Shown here one piece after another: positions 16,713 to 24,729 of a stretch of 64,000 bases of DNA. The notes beneath the pieces were generated by a model that ran no database searches, was not told the DNA's origin, and saw only the letters and a list, made by a program, of their open reading frames with translations. The stretch comes from Sphingobacteriales bacterium TSM_CSS (lineage in GTDB: Bacteria; Bacteroidota; Bacteroidia; Chitinophagales; UBA2359), in contig NBMY01000147.1 of the NCBI GenBank assembly GCA_002212985.1, positions 1 through 64,000 of the forward strand, read 5' to 3'. A program made the translations under genes and the position numbers. The stretch's first letter is position 1, and the number at the start of each line of letters is the position of its first letter.

Positions 16713-18632
16713 CTATACAAATTCACTCAGTTCCAGCCAACGGTCGGTTTTGGTATCGAGCAGTTGTACCACTTCGCTCAGGCGATTTGCCCACTTCATC
16801 AGCTCGTCGTGGCTGCCGCTGCCCAGATTGAGCTGTTGCGATAATTGTTCTTTTTCGGCTTCCAATTGCTCTATTTCTTTATTAAGCTGGTCAAACTCGC
16901 GCTGCTCTTTAAACGAAAGCTTGGTTTTAGCCTTATTTGCGGTGGTATTTTCATCGGTTTTTTCGGGTTTGGGTAAGGCTGCGGTTTTTTCTTTTTCGGC
17001 CAGTATTTTTTCGCGCTCTGCCTGTTCTTCCTCGGCTTTGGCTTCGCGGTAGCGGCTGTAATTGCCCGGGTAATCGCGGGTTTTACCATTTCCTTCAAAC
17101 ACAAAAACGTGGTCAACCAATTTATCCATAAAATAGCGGTCGTGCGAAACAATCACCAAGCAACCCTCAAATTGCAGCAAGTAATCTTCCAACAGGTTAA
17201 GGGTAATGAGGTCAAGGTCGTTGGTAGGCTCATCTAAAATAAGGAAGTTTGGGTTTTTCATTAAGATGGTAAGCAGGTAAAGTCTTCTGCGCTCGCCGCC
17301 GCTAAGGGTTGACGCGTAGTTTTGGTGCATACTGTAGGGCAGCATAAAATGGTCTAAAAGTTGGGCGGCTGTGTAATATTTACCTTTTTTAAGCGGCAAA
17401 ATTTCGGCAACATCGCGCACTACGTCAATGACTCTTTTATCTTCCTTCATTTGCAACCCCTCTTGGGTGTAGTAGCCGGTTACCAGCGTTTGCCCGATGA
17501 GTATTTTACCTTCATCGGGTTTTTCGAGTCCGGCCAGTATGTTCAGGAAGGTGGTTTTGCCGGCGCCGTTTTTCCCCACAATGCCTGCACGGTCTCGGCG
17601 TTTAAAAACGTAGGTAAAATCGTCTAAAATAATCTGGTTGCCAAACCGCTTGTAGAGGTGATACATTTCAATGGTGCGGTTGCCAATGCGGGCGGCGCTC
17701 ATGCCGTCAAAACTTAGTTCGTCTTCTTTCGTTTTCTGCTGGGCTTTTTCTTCAATATGGTCAAAGGCATCTATCCTCGATTTGGCTTTGGTAGTACGTG
17801 CTTTGGGTTGTGTGCGCAGCCACTCCAGCTCTTTTTTCATGAGTTTTTGCGCCTTTTCGGTTTCGGTTTTCATGTTTGCCTGCAACTCGGCTTTTTTCTC
17901 TAAGTAATACTCGTAGTTGCCGCGGTAGCGCTGTAGGGTTCCGTTTTCCAGTTCCACAATTTCGGTGGTTACATTGTTCAGGAAATAGCGGTCGTGCGTT
18001 ACCAGCAACAGGGTAAGGTTGGTTTGGCGCAGGTATTCTTCCAGCCATTCAATCATTTCCAGATCGAGGTGATTGGTTGGCTCGTCCATGATAAGCAAAT
18101 CGGGTTCCTGAATGAGTACGCCGGCCATGGCCACCCGTTTTTTTTCACCCCCCGACATTTCGCGTATGGGTTGGTGGAGGTTGGCAATTTTAAACCGGGT
18201 GAGTATTTGCTTAATTTTTGTATCGTAATCCCATGCCTGATGATGTTGCATGGCTTCAATGCACAATTCCAGCATTTTTTGCGATTGTTCCGACGGGTGT
18301 AACTCGTGTTGCAACAGGGCATTTTCGTAGCGCTGTATTACCGCAATGACCGGATTTTCGGTATGTAAAACCGATTCCAACACGGTATCGTTTTCGTTCA
18401 GTTGCGGATCTTGCTCAATATAGCCCAATTTTACCCCTTTTTGCAGGCGCACCGTGCCGTCTTTGTCAGAGGAGTCAAGCCCCACCAAAATGCGAATAAG
18501 TGAAGATTTACCCGCTCCGTTGCGGGCAATAAGGGCTATTTTTTGCCCTTTGTTAATGCTAAAGTCAAGGTTTTCAAACAATACCTTAACGCCGTACACT
18601 TTGGTAAGGTTTTCTGCCAACAGGTAATTCAT
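16713..18632 (-). CDS. ABC-F family ATPase, Uup type
   Basis: 639 residues with two ATP-binding cassettes and no membrane segments. The first domain has ARNGAGKSSLIRIL, MSGGEKKRVAMAG and LLIMDEPTNHLDL. A charged helical linker follows (about 225-300). The second domain has GKNGAGKTTFLNIL, LSGGERRRLYLLTIL and FLILDEPTNDLDL. The C-terminus (about 540-639) is a Lys/Glu-rich coiled coil, as in Uup rather than EttA. ABC-F proteins bind the ribosomal E site and relieve stalled translation; Uup is also linked to precise transposon excision and branched DNA. A TATCTTTG box ends 5 bases before the start codon, so the mRNA may have almost no leader. Confidence 0.92.
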   Translation of the reverse strand: MNYLLAENLTKVYGVKVLFENLDFSINKGQKIALIARNGAGKSSLIRILVGLDSSDKDGTVRLQKGVKLGYIEQDPQLNENDTVLESVLHTENPVIAVIQRYENALLQHELHPSEQSQKMLELCIEAMQHHQAWDYDTKIKQILTRFKIANLHQPIREMSGGEKKRVAMAGVLIQEPDLLIMDEPTNHLDLEMIEWLEEYLRQTNLTLLLVTHDRYFLNNVTTEIVELENGTLQRYRGNYEYYLEKKAELQANMKTETEKAQKLMKKELEWLRTQPKARTTKAKSRIDAFDHIEEKAQQKTKEDELSFDGMSAARIGNRTIEMYHLYKRFGNQIILDDFTYVFKRRDRAGIVGKNGAGKTTFLNILAGLEKPDEGKILIGQTLVTGYYTQEGLQMKEDKRVIDVVRDVAEILPLKKGKYYTAAQLLDHFMLPYSMHQNYASTLSGGERRRLYLLTILMKNPNFLILDEPTNDLDLITLNLLEDYLLQFEGCLVIVSHDRYFMDKLVDHVFVFEGNGKTRDYPGNYSRYREAKAEEEQAEREKILAEKEKTAALPKPEKTDENTTANKAKTKLSFKEQREFDQLNKEIEQLEAEKEQLSQQLNLGSGSHDELMKWANRLSEVVQLLDTKTDRWLELSEFV

Positions 18633-18636
18633 GCTG

Positions 18637-18644
18637 CAAAGATA
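18637..18644 (-). promoter_or_regulatory. -7 element abutting the ABC-F start codon
   Basis: The minus strand reads TATCTTTG, 5-12 bases before ATG 18632. With the usual spacing, transcription would begin at or next to the start codon, implying a leaderless message. Confidence 0.4.
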
Positions 18645-18718
18645 CAGTATTTGGCGGTTTTACGGCAGGGTCTGGCAGAAAGGTTGTGCCCGGCAACTCG
18701 GGTAGCGTGGTAAAGCTT

Positions 18719-18730
18719 CGGTAGCTACCG
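18719..18730. other. 12-bp perfect palindrome between divergent genes
   Basis: CGGTAGCTACCG lies between the ABC-F promoter and the folD promoter. It could be an operator or a small hairpin; nothing ties it to a regulator. Confidence 0.35.
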
Positions 18731-18750
18731 CTTCAAAAACAAGCGGCATA

Positions 18751-18784
18751 TTGGTGTTTCCTTAGCAGAGCTTTGCTAACTTTG
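18751..18784 (+). promoter_or_regulatory. folD promoter
   Basis: TTGG at 18751-18754, a 22-base spacer and TAACTTTG at 18777-18784 fit the Bacteroidota promoter, leaving a ~28-base leader before ATG 18817. Confidence 0.55.
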
Positions 18785-18816
18785 TGCCTGCTTAGGATTT
18801 ATTTAAACAATACCGT

Positions 18817-19704
18817 ATGAAACTATTAGATGGTAAAAAACTGGCCGAAATTGTTAAACAGGAAATTAAGGAAGAAGTGGACAGGTTGGTAGCAGCCAAC
18901 CACAAACGCCCCAATTTGGCTGCGGTGTTGGTGGGCAACGACGGCGCAAGCGAAACGTATGTGCAGCACAAAGTGAGGGCTTGTAAAGAAGTAGGTTTTG
19001 ACTCTACCCTCATAAGACTGCCCGAAACAACTACCGAAGAAAGCCTGCTGGCACAAATTGACCGCCTCAATAAATCTACCATGATTGACGGGTTTATTGT
19101 GCAACTGCCTCTGCCCAAACATATTGATGTGGAAAAGGTAACACAAGCCATAAAACCCGGTAAAGATGTAGATGGTTTTCACCCGGTAAATGTTGGGCGC
19201 ATGGCACAGGGACTTCCCTGCTACCTGCCCGCCACACCCTACGGCATTTTACAATTGCTGGAGCGCAACGGCATTGAAACATCGGGTAAAGATTGCGTGG
19301 TATTGGGGCGAAGCAATATTGTGGGCACTCCCATCAGCATTTTATTATCCCGAAATCAATATCCGGGCAATTGCACCGTTACCCTTTGCCATAGCCGCAC
19401 TAAAAATTTGGAAAAATACACCAAGCGCGCCGATATTTTGATTGTAGCCCTTGGACAACCCGAATTTGTAACCGCAAAAATGGTTAAGAAAGGCGCGGTA
19501 GTAGTTGATGTGGGTATTACCCGAATTGAAGATGACAGCAAGCGCACCGGCTACCGGCTTGCAGGCGATGTAAAATACGATGAAGTTGCACCAAAATGCA
19601 GTTTTATTACCCCTGTTCCCGGCGGTGTGGGTCCAATGACCGTTGTTTCTTTGCTGCTCAACACACTGAAAGCCGCAAACAAAGAAATCAACTACCCCGA
19701 TTAA
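18817..19704 (+). CDS. folD: Methylenetetrahydrofolate dehydrogenase / cyclohydrolase
   Basis: 295 residues, normal length for FolD, the cytosolic bifunctional enzyme that interconverts 5,10-methylene-, 5,10-methenyl- and 10-formyl-tetrahydrofolate with NADP. Signatures are intact: [16 protein letters not shown] (Tyr and catalytic Lys), [20 protein letters not shown], the nucleotide-binding [17 protein letters not shown], and [11 protein letters not shown] near the C-terminus. Single gene with its own promoter. Downstream lies a dispersed repeat and a bidirectional terminator. Confidence 0.96.
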   Translation: MKLLDGKKLAEIVKQEIKEEVDRLVAANHKRPNLAAVLVGNDGASETYVQHKVRACKEVGFDSTLIRLPETTTEESLLAQIDRLNKSTMIDGFIVQLPLPKHIDVEKVTQAIKPGKDVDGFHPVNVGRMAQGLPCYLPATPYGILQLLERNGIETSGKDCVVLGRSNIVGTPISILLSRNQYPGNCTVTLCHSRTKNLEKYTKRADILIVALGQPEFVTAKMVKKGAVVVDVGITRIEDDSKRTGYRLAGDVKYDEVAPKCSFITPVPGGVGPMTVVSLLLNTLKAANKEINYPD

Positions 19705-19778
19705 TTCCATTTCAGGTAGTTAAGCTTTAAATTGGTTTCTTTGCTTCCATCTGCTTTCGGCTGATAGTGCCTTATCCC

Positions 19779-19964
19779 GATGTTGTTTGCAAACACCTAA
19801 TCAACATTCACCCTCTATGAGGTTGTAGATATCAGGTTGTTTTGTTCCGCATGTTGCATATACAGCTATGCACATTTGACACTTTTAGTATCGCAAAAGC
19901 TTACCTGTACCGGAAAAAATGGCGCGGTAAGTAAAATGACAAATCAATCATTGCAAATTGTGAC
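19779..19964 (+). repeat. Dispersed three-hairpin repeat, copy 2 (eroded)
   Basis: Aligns by eye with copy 1 from GATGTTGTTTGCAAA to TTGCAAATTGTG, about 186 bases. The first stem survives as CCTC/GAGG, the second is broken (GCATGTTGCATATAC) and the third carries a mismatch (GACACTTTTAGTATC). It lies between the convergent folD gene and the glycogen-binding-domain gene. Confidence 0.75.
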
Positions 19965-20047
19965 ACCCACGCTATCAAAACAATATGGGCTTATTTACCC
20001 AAGGGACTAATGAAATGGGTTGCTCTTTCGGCAAAAGCCTGCCATGC

Positions 20048-20080
20048 AAAAAGCCCCTCTGCCTGCGCAGAAGGGCTTTT
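20048..20080. terminator. Bidirectional terminator
   Basis: AAAAGCCC (20049-20056) pairs with GGGCTTTT (20073-20080), with an inner TCTGC/GCAGA stem. It sits 25 bases after the stop of the minus-strand gene at 20105 and gives a T-run on both strands. Confidence 0.85.
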
Positions 20081-20104
20081 ACCTACAAAACAATGCGGTA
20101 TTGC

Positions 20105-20413
20105 TTACAACACTACCACACAATTTTGTTCAGCGCCAATACCGCTGGGCACATACTTATCGGCAGCCTCATCGTTTGTCCAGAATTTGTCGTCAACTAA
20201 GTAACGGAACTGATATTCTTTACCGGCTTCCAAATCAATGGTGGTTTTAAATGAGCCATCTTTGAGCGCCTGCATCAGTTCTTGTGCGCCATCCCAATTG
20301 TTAAACTCACCTACCAAGCTTACCTTTTCGGCTTGGCCTGCCGTTTCTTTGGGCAAACGAAATGTAACCTTGCAGATTGCTTTACTTTTAAGATACTTTT
20401 TTTCAATACTCAT
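20105..20413 (-). CDS. Small glycogen-binding (CBM48/isoamylase N-terminal-type) domain protein
   Basis: 102 residues, a single Ig-like carbohydrate-binding domain of the AMPK-beta/CBM48 early-set group. VSLVGEFNNWDGAQELMQ carries the conserved W of the sugar-contact loop. GSFKTTIDLEAGKEYQFRYLVDD and FWTNDEAADKYVPSGIGAEQNCVVVL follow the family pattern. No catalytic domain or signal peptide is present, so it is a cytosolic domain-only protein. In Bacteroidota such stand-alone domains are common and of unknown role. It has its own promoter and a ~125-base leader containing a terminator-like hairpin. Confidence 0.82.
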   Translation of the reverse strand: MSIEKKYLKSKAICKVTFRLPKETAGQAEKVSLVGEFNNWDGAQELMQALKDGSFKTTIDLEAGKEYQFRYLVDDKFWTNDEAADKYVPSGIGAEQNCVVVL

Positions 20414-20440
20414 AACAACATTTTTTAGTTAAAACAAATT

Positions 20441-20525
20441 AAAAAAACTTCCTGCATTTGTTTTCCAAAACGGCAAACAGGCCGGCAACATGGTTTTCGG
20501 TAAAACTGCGGGCCTCATGCAGGAA
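20441..20525 (-). promoter_or_regulatory. Terminator-like hairpin inside the leader (possible attenuator)
   Basis: On the minus strand TTCCTGCAT (plus 20517-20525) pairs with ATGCAGGAA (plus 20449-20457). An inner AGGCC/GGCCT stem (20511-20515 with 20479-20483) is present, and G then seven T follow. It lies between the promoter at 20545-20575 and the start codon at 20413, so it could stop transcription before the gene. It may instead serve as the distal terminator of the receptor gene ending at 20790. Confidence 0.45.
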
Positions 20526-20544
20526 AGCGTTCTTTTTCGGGGTG

Positions 20545-20575
20545 CAAAGGTAAAAATAATTTACAAATATACCAA
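20545..20575 (-). promoter_or_regulatory. Promoter of the glycogen-binding-domain gene
   Basis: The minus strand has TTGG (plus 20572-20575), a 19-base spacer and TACCTTTG (plus 20545-20552), a close match to the Bacteroidota consensus. Confidence 0.6.
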
Positions 20576-20789
20576 GCGTCTGAGCTATTGTTTAACAATT
20601 TCTTAACTATGGGATTAGTATTACCGGCACCGGCAAAGCATGGCAAAATTCTTTTAAAATAAGGATTTCAGCATGTTTTAAGGGTTGGTTCTATAAAATC
20701 TGCCCATTTTTTGCAGGCGTAATCATCTCTCACACAAGGCTTTACCAAGGTGTAGCCCTTAGTGAATGCGACTAACAGTTGCTGTACTA

Positions 20790-23672
20790 TTACCGCCCGT
20801 CTTTGCCCGGCGGGTTGCCGCCTGTATTACCGCCGTTTTGCGCGGCTTTAAAATTGCGCAGGTTATAGGTAAAGGTAAGCATGGCATACCGGCGCAGCAC
20901 CTGTGTTTGGGTATCTTCAACATAGGTTTCGGTGACGTTGCGGGTAAGGCTGTTGTTTTGGTTAAGCAGGTCATAGACTTTTATCTGTACTTCGGCAGCA
21001 TTGTTTTTCAGGAACTTATATGCCAACCCGGCGTTCCACAAAACAAAATGTTGGTTAAGGGTGGCATCAAGCCCGCGGTACAAGGTTTCGTTGGCTTCGG
21101 TATTCAGCACAAATCCTTTCCAGAATTGCCAGCTTACCCTTGCACCTGCCTGCTGCAAAAAAAAATTATTATCCAATTCGGGTAGAATTGAATTATTTAC
21201 AATATTGTAATTGGCCGTGTATGAAATGGTAAAATCTATTTTTTCACTTATATTGCTGCCCAGCACCAAGCCGGCGTTTATGTTATAGTTGTTGGCGTTG
21301 TTGGTTTGGTTGTTTACCAAGCCCGGGGTGCGGTTGTAGGTAAACCCTGCGTTTAAGTTAAGGTTGCTTTTAAGCGCTTTTACGGGCAGCCCGTAGGTTA
21401 AAAATGAGCGTACATTCCAAAAGCCGTTCAGGTTAACGGGTTTATTGAGTTGAGCGCCTTTAAGCAGGGATATATTGCTGAGTATGATAGTATCGGATGG
21501 TGCAATAAAAACCGAATTGCCTATGTAATTAATGGTATTGGAGGTAAATACAAAGGCAAACAGGCTGCGCCCGGTAGCGGTATTGGCATACCCGAAACGG
21601 GTAACCAGCATTTGGAAGAAGTTTTGTTTTAAATCGGGGTTGCCAACGTTCAGCAGCAGAGGGTTGGTATTGTCTATTACGTTTTGCAACTGCGTTACCG
21701 AAGGCGGCGAGGTAGAGGTTCGGTAAAACACGCGCATATTGGCGCTACTTGAAAACTTATACTGAAACATGGCCGTTGGCAAAAAGTTGGTAAAGGTTTT
21801 TTCTACCTTCCCCAACTGCAACGGCAGTGGCGGAAACAGTTGTTCGCCGTTTAAAATAGCATATTGATGGTTAACCCCTGCCATAAAATTGGCTCTTTCG
21901 GTATTGTAGCGGTAACTTATTCCGGTGCGGTGCGTGGTATAATTGTTTTCAAATTTATTGGTAAGCAAGAGATTGGGCAGTGCGTATTCATTGCTTTGTG
22001 CGTCAAAATTAAATGTTTTTTTATCTGAAAGACTGTAGGTGGTTGAAGGGCTGTAACTAACCTGCAGTTGCCCGTTTTTACCTGTGGGTTCGGTGTAGGT
22101 AACATTGCCCGATAAAGTACGGCTTATATTGTCTGTATTAGCCTGTTGCTCCAGGGTAATAGTGGTATCTGGCAGGGTGTAGTACACGGTTTCGGACAGA
22201 AGGCTGGTATTTCCCGTTTTGTTGTTGAGTTCTGTGCCGAAATTAGCCGAAACAGTTCGTCCGTTTTTTTTAAATTTATGCCGAAGCAACAGGTCATTGG
22301 TAAAATTATAGCCGTTGTTATCGGCAGTAGTGAGGTTATCGGCTTGGTTAAGCAATGCGCCCGATAAGGTATTTTGCCCTTGTAAAAGAGTTTCCTTGCT
22401 ATTGTTTTGCAGGCTAAGTTTAGGGGTAAGGATAATGGAATTGGCGCTGTCTATGGTAAACTCCATGCGCAGCGACAGGCGGTGGTTGTAGTTGTTGGTT
22501 TGCGCTTTGTTGTTTTCGGAATAAACCTGATTATCGGCACCGGTGAGCAAAGTTCGGGTAAGTACGGTACTGTTGTTGTTATCGGAATAATTAAAAAAAT
22601 AGCTGGCGGTAACATCTGTTTTCTTTCCCCATTTATCGGCATAATTAATGCCTAAAGCAGTAGCAGCGGTTATGCCTCCCTGCTGCCCTACCAAAAAATT
22701 GTACATATCGCCGCCGCCCTGCCAGCCGCCACCCTGCCTGCCGCCGCCGCCGGGGCCACCACGCCCCATGCCGGGGCCACCCCAGTTGCCGCGCTGCCGG
22801 CTGCCCTGTGAGCCAAAAACACCCAGCAAATCCTGCGTGTCAAAATTTTGTTGGTTAATATTGTTGGTAAGCCCAAGGATAGAAATGCGGCGTTTACCTT
22901 TAAACAGGTTTACGTTGCCGCCTGCCCAATAGCGGGTGTTGGTGCCGTAGCCGGCATAAATTTTACCAAACTGCCCATTGCTTTTACCGGCTTTGGTAAC
23001 AATGTTGAGGGTTTTTTGGTCGTTGCCATCGCTAAAACCGGTAAAGCGCGACTGATCGCTCATGCGGTCGAAAACCTGAATTTTATCTATCACTTCGGCA
23101 GGCAGACTGCGCAGCGCCAGCGTTGCATCATCGCCAAAATACTCTTTGCCGTCAATAAGCACTTTTTTTACGTCTTCACCCTGGGCTTTTACCGTGCCGT
23201 TTTCTACGTTAATATTGGGCATTTTGGCAATAAGCTGCTGCGCATCAGCATCGGGGTTTACCTTGTAAGCATTGGCATTGTATTCGGTGGTATCGCCTTT
23301 TTGCTGCGCCCGTATTTGTGTGCTTTCAACCTGTACCTCTTTCAGCAGTTCTGTTTCCTGAGCAAGCGGAATAACCCCCAAATTTATGGCTTTGTTGCCC
23401 ACCAAAACGGCTGTCTGATAAACCGAATACCCTATAAAAGACACCCGAAGGTTGTATTGCCCTTTGGGTACGTTTTCAAGGGTAAATTTACCCAACTCAT
23501 CGGTAATGGTTCCTTTGCTGCGGCTGCTGTCGGGCACATTGTACAGCAATACGGTTGCGCCAACCAAGGTAGAGTTGTCTCCGGCATCGGTTACCATACC
23601 GCTCACAGACCCTTTTTGCGCATAAATGGCAGAAGCCATCAAAAAAGATAAACAAAAAAGCAACTGTTTCAT
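20790..23672 (-). CDS. Outer membrane beta-barrel receptor with carboxypeptidase-regulatory-like domain
   Basis: 960 residues of the TonB-dependent-receptor-like outer membrane beta-barrel family. A signal peptide (cut after AIYAQ) precedes a CarboxypepD_reg-like Ig domain (22-110), with GSVSGMVTDAGDNSTLVGATV at its start. A plug domain follows (DADAQQLIAKMPNINVENG, KKVLIDGKEYFGDDATLALRSLPAEVIDKIQVF), then a long barrel. Near 300 lies a Gly/Arg/Trp-rich loop of about 35 residues. The C-terminus ends in a hydrophilic Gly/Asn tail (NGGNTGGNPPGKDGR) rather than the usual final Phe. No SusD partner lies beside it, so a polysaccharide-utilisation role is not supported; the substrate is unknown. 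Confidence 0.85.
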   Translation of the reverse strand: MKQLLFCLSFLMASAIYAQKGSVSGMVTDAGDNSTLVGATVLLYNVPDSSRSKGTITDELGKFTLENVPKGQYNLRVSFIGYSVYQTAVLVGNKAINLGVIPLAQETELLKEVQVESTQIRAQQKGDTTEYNANAYKVNPDADAQQLIAKMPNINVENGTVKAQGEDVKKVLIDGKEYFGDDATLALRSLPAEVIDKIQVFDRMSDQSRFTGFSDGNDQKTLNIVTKAGKSNGQFGKIYAGYGTNTRYWAGGNVNLFKGKRRISILGLTNNINQQNFDTQDLLGVFGSQGSRQRGNWGGPGMGRGGPGGGGRQGGGWQGGGDMYNFLVGQQGGITAATALGINYADKWGKKTDVTASYFFNYSDNNNSTVLTRTLLTGADNQVYSENNKAQTNNYNHRLSLRMEFTIDSANSIILTPKLSLQNNSKETLLQGQNTLSGALLNQADNLTTADNNGYNFTNDLLLRHKFKKNGRTVSANFGTELNNKTGNTSLLSETVYYTLPDTTITLEQQANTDNISRTLSGNVTYTEPTGKNGQLQVSYSPSTTYSLSDKKTFNFDAQSNEYALPNLLLTNKFENNYTTHRTGISYRYNTERANFMAGVNHQYAILNGEQLFPPLPLQLGKVEKTFTNFLPTAMFQYKFSSSANMRVFYRTSTSPPSVTQLQNVIDNTNPLLLNVGNPDLKQNFFQMLVTRFGYANTATGRSLFAFVFTSNTINYIGNSVFIAPSDTIILSNISLLKGAQLNKPVNLNGFWNVRSFLTYGLPVKALKSNLNLNAGFTYNRTPGLVNNQTNNANNYNINAGLVLGSNISEKIDFTISYTANYNIVNNSILPELDNNFFLQQAGARVSWQFWKGFVLNTEANETLYRGLDATLNQHFVLWNAGLAYKFLKNNAAEVQIKVYDLLNQNNSLTRNVTETYVEDTQTQVLRRYAMLTFTYNLRNFKAAQNGGNTGGNPPGKDGR

Positions 23673-23880
23673 AGTGAATTAAATAGGTGTGGTGCTGGCT
23701 AAAGAATAGTAACTGCGGTTCTGCGTAGCAACCGCTTGTAACCGCCCTATAATGCCGCGCTATACAGCCTTTGCATACACAACCGGCCAAACTATTTGTA
23801 CAAACACTGCTTTGGGGGCATTGGTTGATACCGCCTAAAGCGGTTAAAAATATTTTTTAGGCAAGTATAGCCGCAAAAGT

Positions 23881-23911
23881 TTGGTAAAAACAAATTAAAA
23901 CCCTACTTTTG
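23881..23911 (+). promoter_or_regulatory. rpmI-rplT promoter
   Basis: TTGG (23881-23884), a 19-base spacer and TACTTTTG (23904-23911) form one of the best promoter matches in the window, with a ~17-base leader before the rpmI ATG. Confidence 0.65.
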
Positions 23912-23933
23912 CGCTTCAAAAATTTGAAATGGT

Positions 23934-24128
23934 ATGCCAAAAATGAAAACACACTCCAGCGCCAAAAAGAGGTTTAAAGTAACCGGCGGTGGACACATTA
24001 AACGACACAAGGCTTGGAAAAGCCACCTGTTAACCAAAAAAGCCAAAAACAGAAAACGCCGCCTCAATCGCACCACTTTTGTGAAAGCCTGCGATTTAAC
24101 CCGCGTAAAATTGCTGTTGGTAATGTAG
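23934..24128 (+). CDS. rpmI: 50S ribosomal protein L35
   Basis: 64 residues, standard for L35 (bL35), a small basic protein of the large ribosomal subunit. [20 protein letters not shown] and the Lys/Arg-rich middle ([16 protein letters not shown]) are diagnostic. First gene of the classic rpmI-rplT pair; infC, usually just upstream, is absent. A 144-base structured spacer separates it from rplT. Confidence 0.97.
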   Translation: MPKMKTHSSAKKRFKVTGGGHIKRHKAWKSHLLTKKAKNRKRRLNRTTFVKACDLTRVKLLLVM

Positions 24129-24176
24129 GATAATGCAGCTGTTATTTTTCCAATCCTTAATTTTAAACCGTAAAAC

Positions 24177-24242
24177 ATTCCGGTAAAACTTCTGCACCGC
24201 AGACCTCACCGGAATTACCTGCATAGAGGTACTATGGCAGGT
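24177..24242 (+). promoter_or_regulatory. Structured rpmI-rplT spacer, candidate L20 autoregulatory site
   Basis: Two adjacent hairpins: ATTCCGGT/ACCGGAAT (24177-24184 with 24208-24215), enclosing a perfect TCTGC/GCAGA stem, and ACCTGCATAG/CTATGGCAGGT (24217-24226 with 24232-24242, one bulge). They end ~30 bases before the rplT start. L20 is known to repress its own operon by binding mRNA in other bacteria; whether it binds here is inference. Confidence 0.45.
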
Positions 24243-24272
24243 TATTCGTTAACAAAGAAATACAAGTAAAAA

Positions 24273-24617
24273 ATGCCAAGGTCAGTTAATCATGCAGCGT
24301 CAAAGGCAAGACGCAAAAAGTATTTAAAATTAGCCAAAGGTTTTTTTGGCCGCCGTAAAAATGTTTGGACGGTTGCAAAAAATACCATTGAAAAAGGTTT
24401 GATTTACGCCTACCGCGACCGCAAGAAGAAAAAAGGTCATTTCAGAAGTTTGTGGATTATGCGTATTAACGCTGCAGTTCGGCCCGAAGGGTTGAGCTAT
24501 TCCAAGTTTATGGGCTTAATACACAAAAGCAACGTACAACTCAGCCGCAAGTCATTGGCAGAGTTGGCGCTCAACCACCCCGAAGCCTTTAAAGCAGTGG
24601 TAAATTCGGTAAGGTAA
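24273..24617 (+). CDS. rplT: 50S ribosomal protein L20
   Basis: 114 residues, normal for L20 (bL20), an early-assembly protein of the large subunit that binds 23S r[31 protein letters not shown] and the C-terminal [11 protein letters not shown]-like segment (here [17 protein letters not shown]) are typical. Cotranscribed with rpmI. A perfect 21-bp terminator follows. Confidence 0.97.
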   Translation: MPRSVNHAASKARRKKYLKLAKGFFGRRKNVWTVAKNTIEKGLIYAYRDRKKKKGHFRSLWIMRINAAVRPEGLSYSKFMGLIHKSNVQLSRKSLAELALNHPEAFKAVVNSVR

Positions 24618-24660
24618 AGTTTGTTTTGCCGCCTTATTTTGCATAAGCGCATCCGTAGTG

Positions 24661-24709
24661 AAATACAAAAAGCCATGAGCAGGTCACTTGCTCATGGCTT
24701 TTTGTATTT
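24661..24709. terminator. Bidirectional terminator with a 21-bp perfect stem
   Basis: Arms 24661-24681 and 24689-24709 are exact reverse complements around a 7-base loop. The core GCCATGAGCA/TGCTCATGGC is flanked by A5 and T5. It is shared by convergent rplT and the papain-like protease gene. Confidence 0.92.
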
Positions 24710-24729
24710 TCCCCTTGCCGGGGGCCGGG

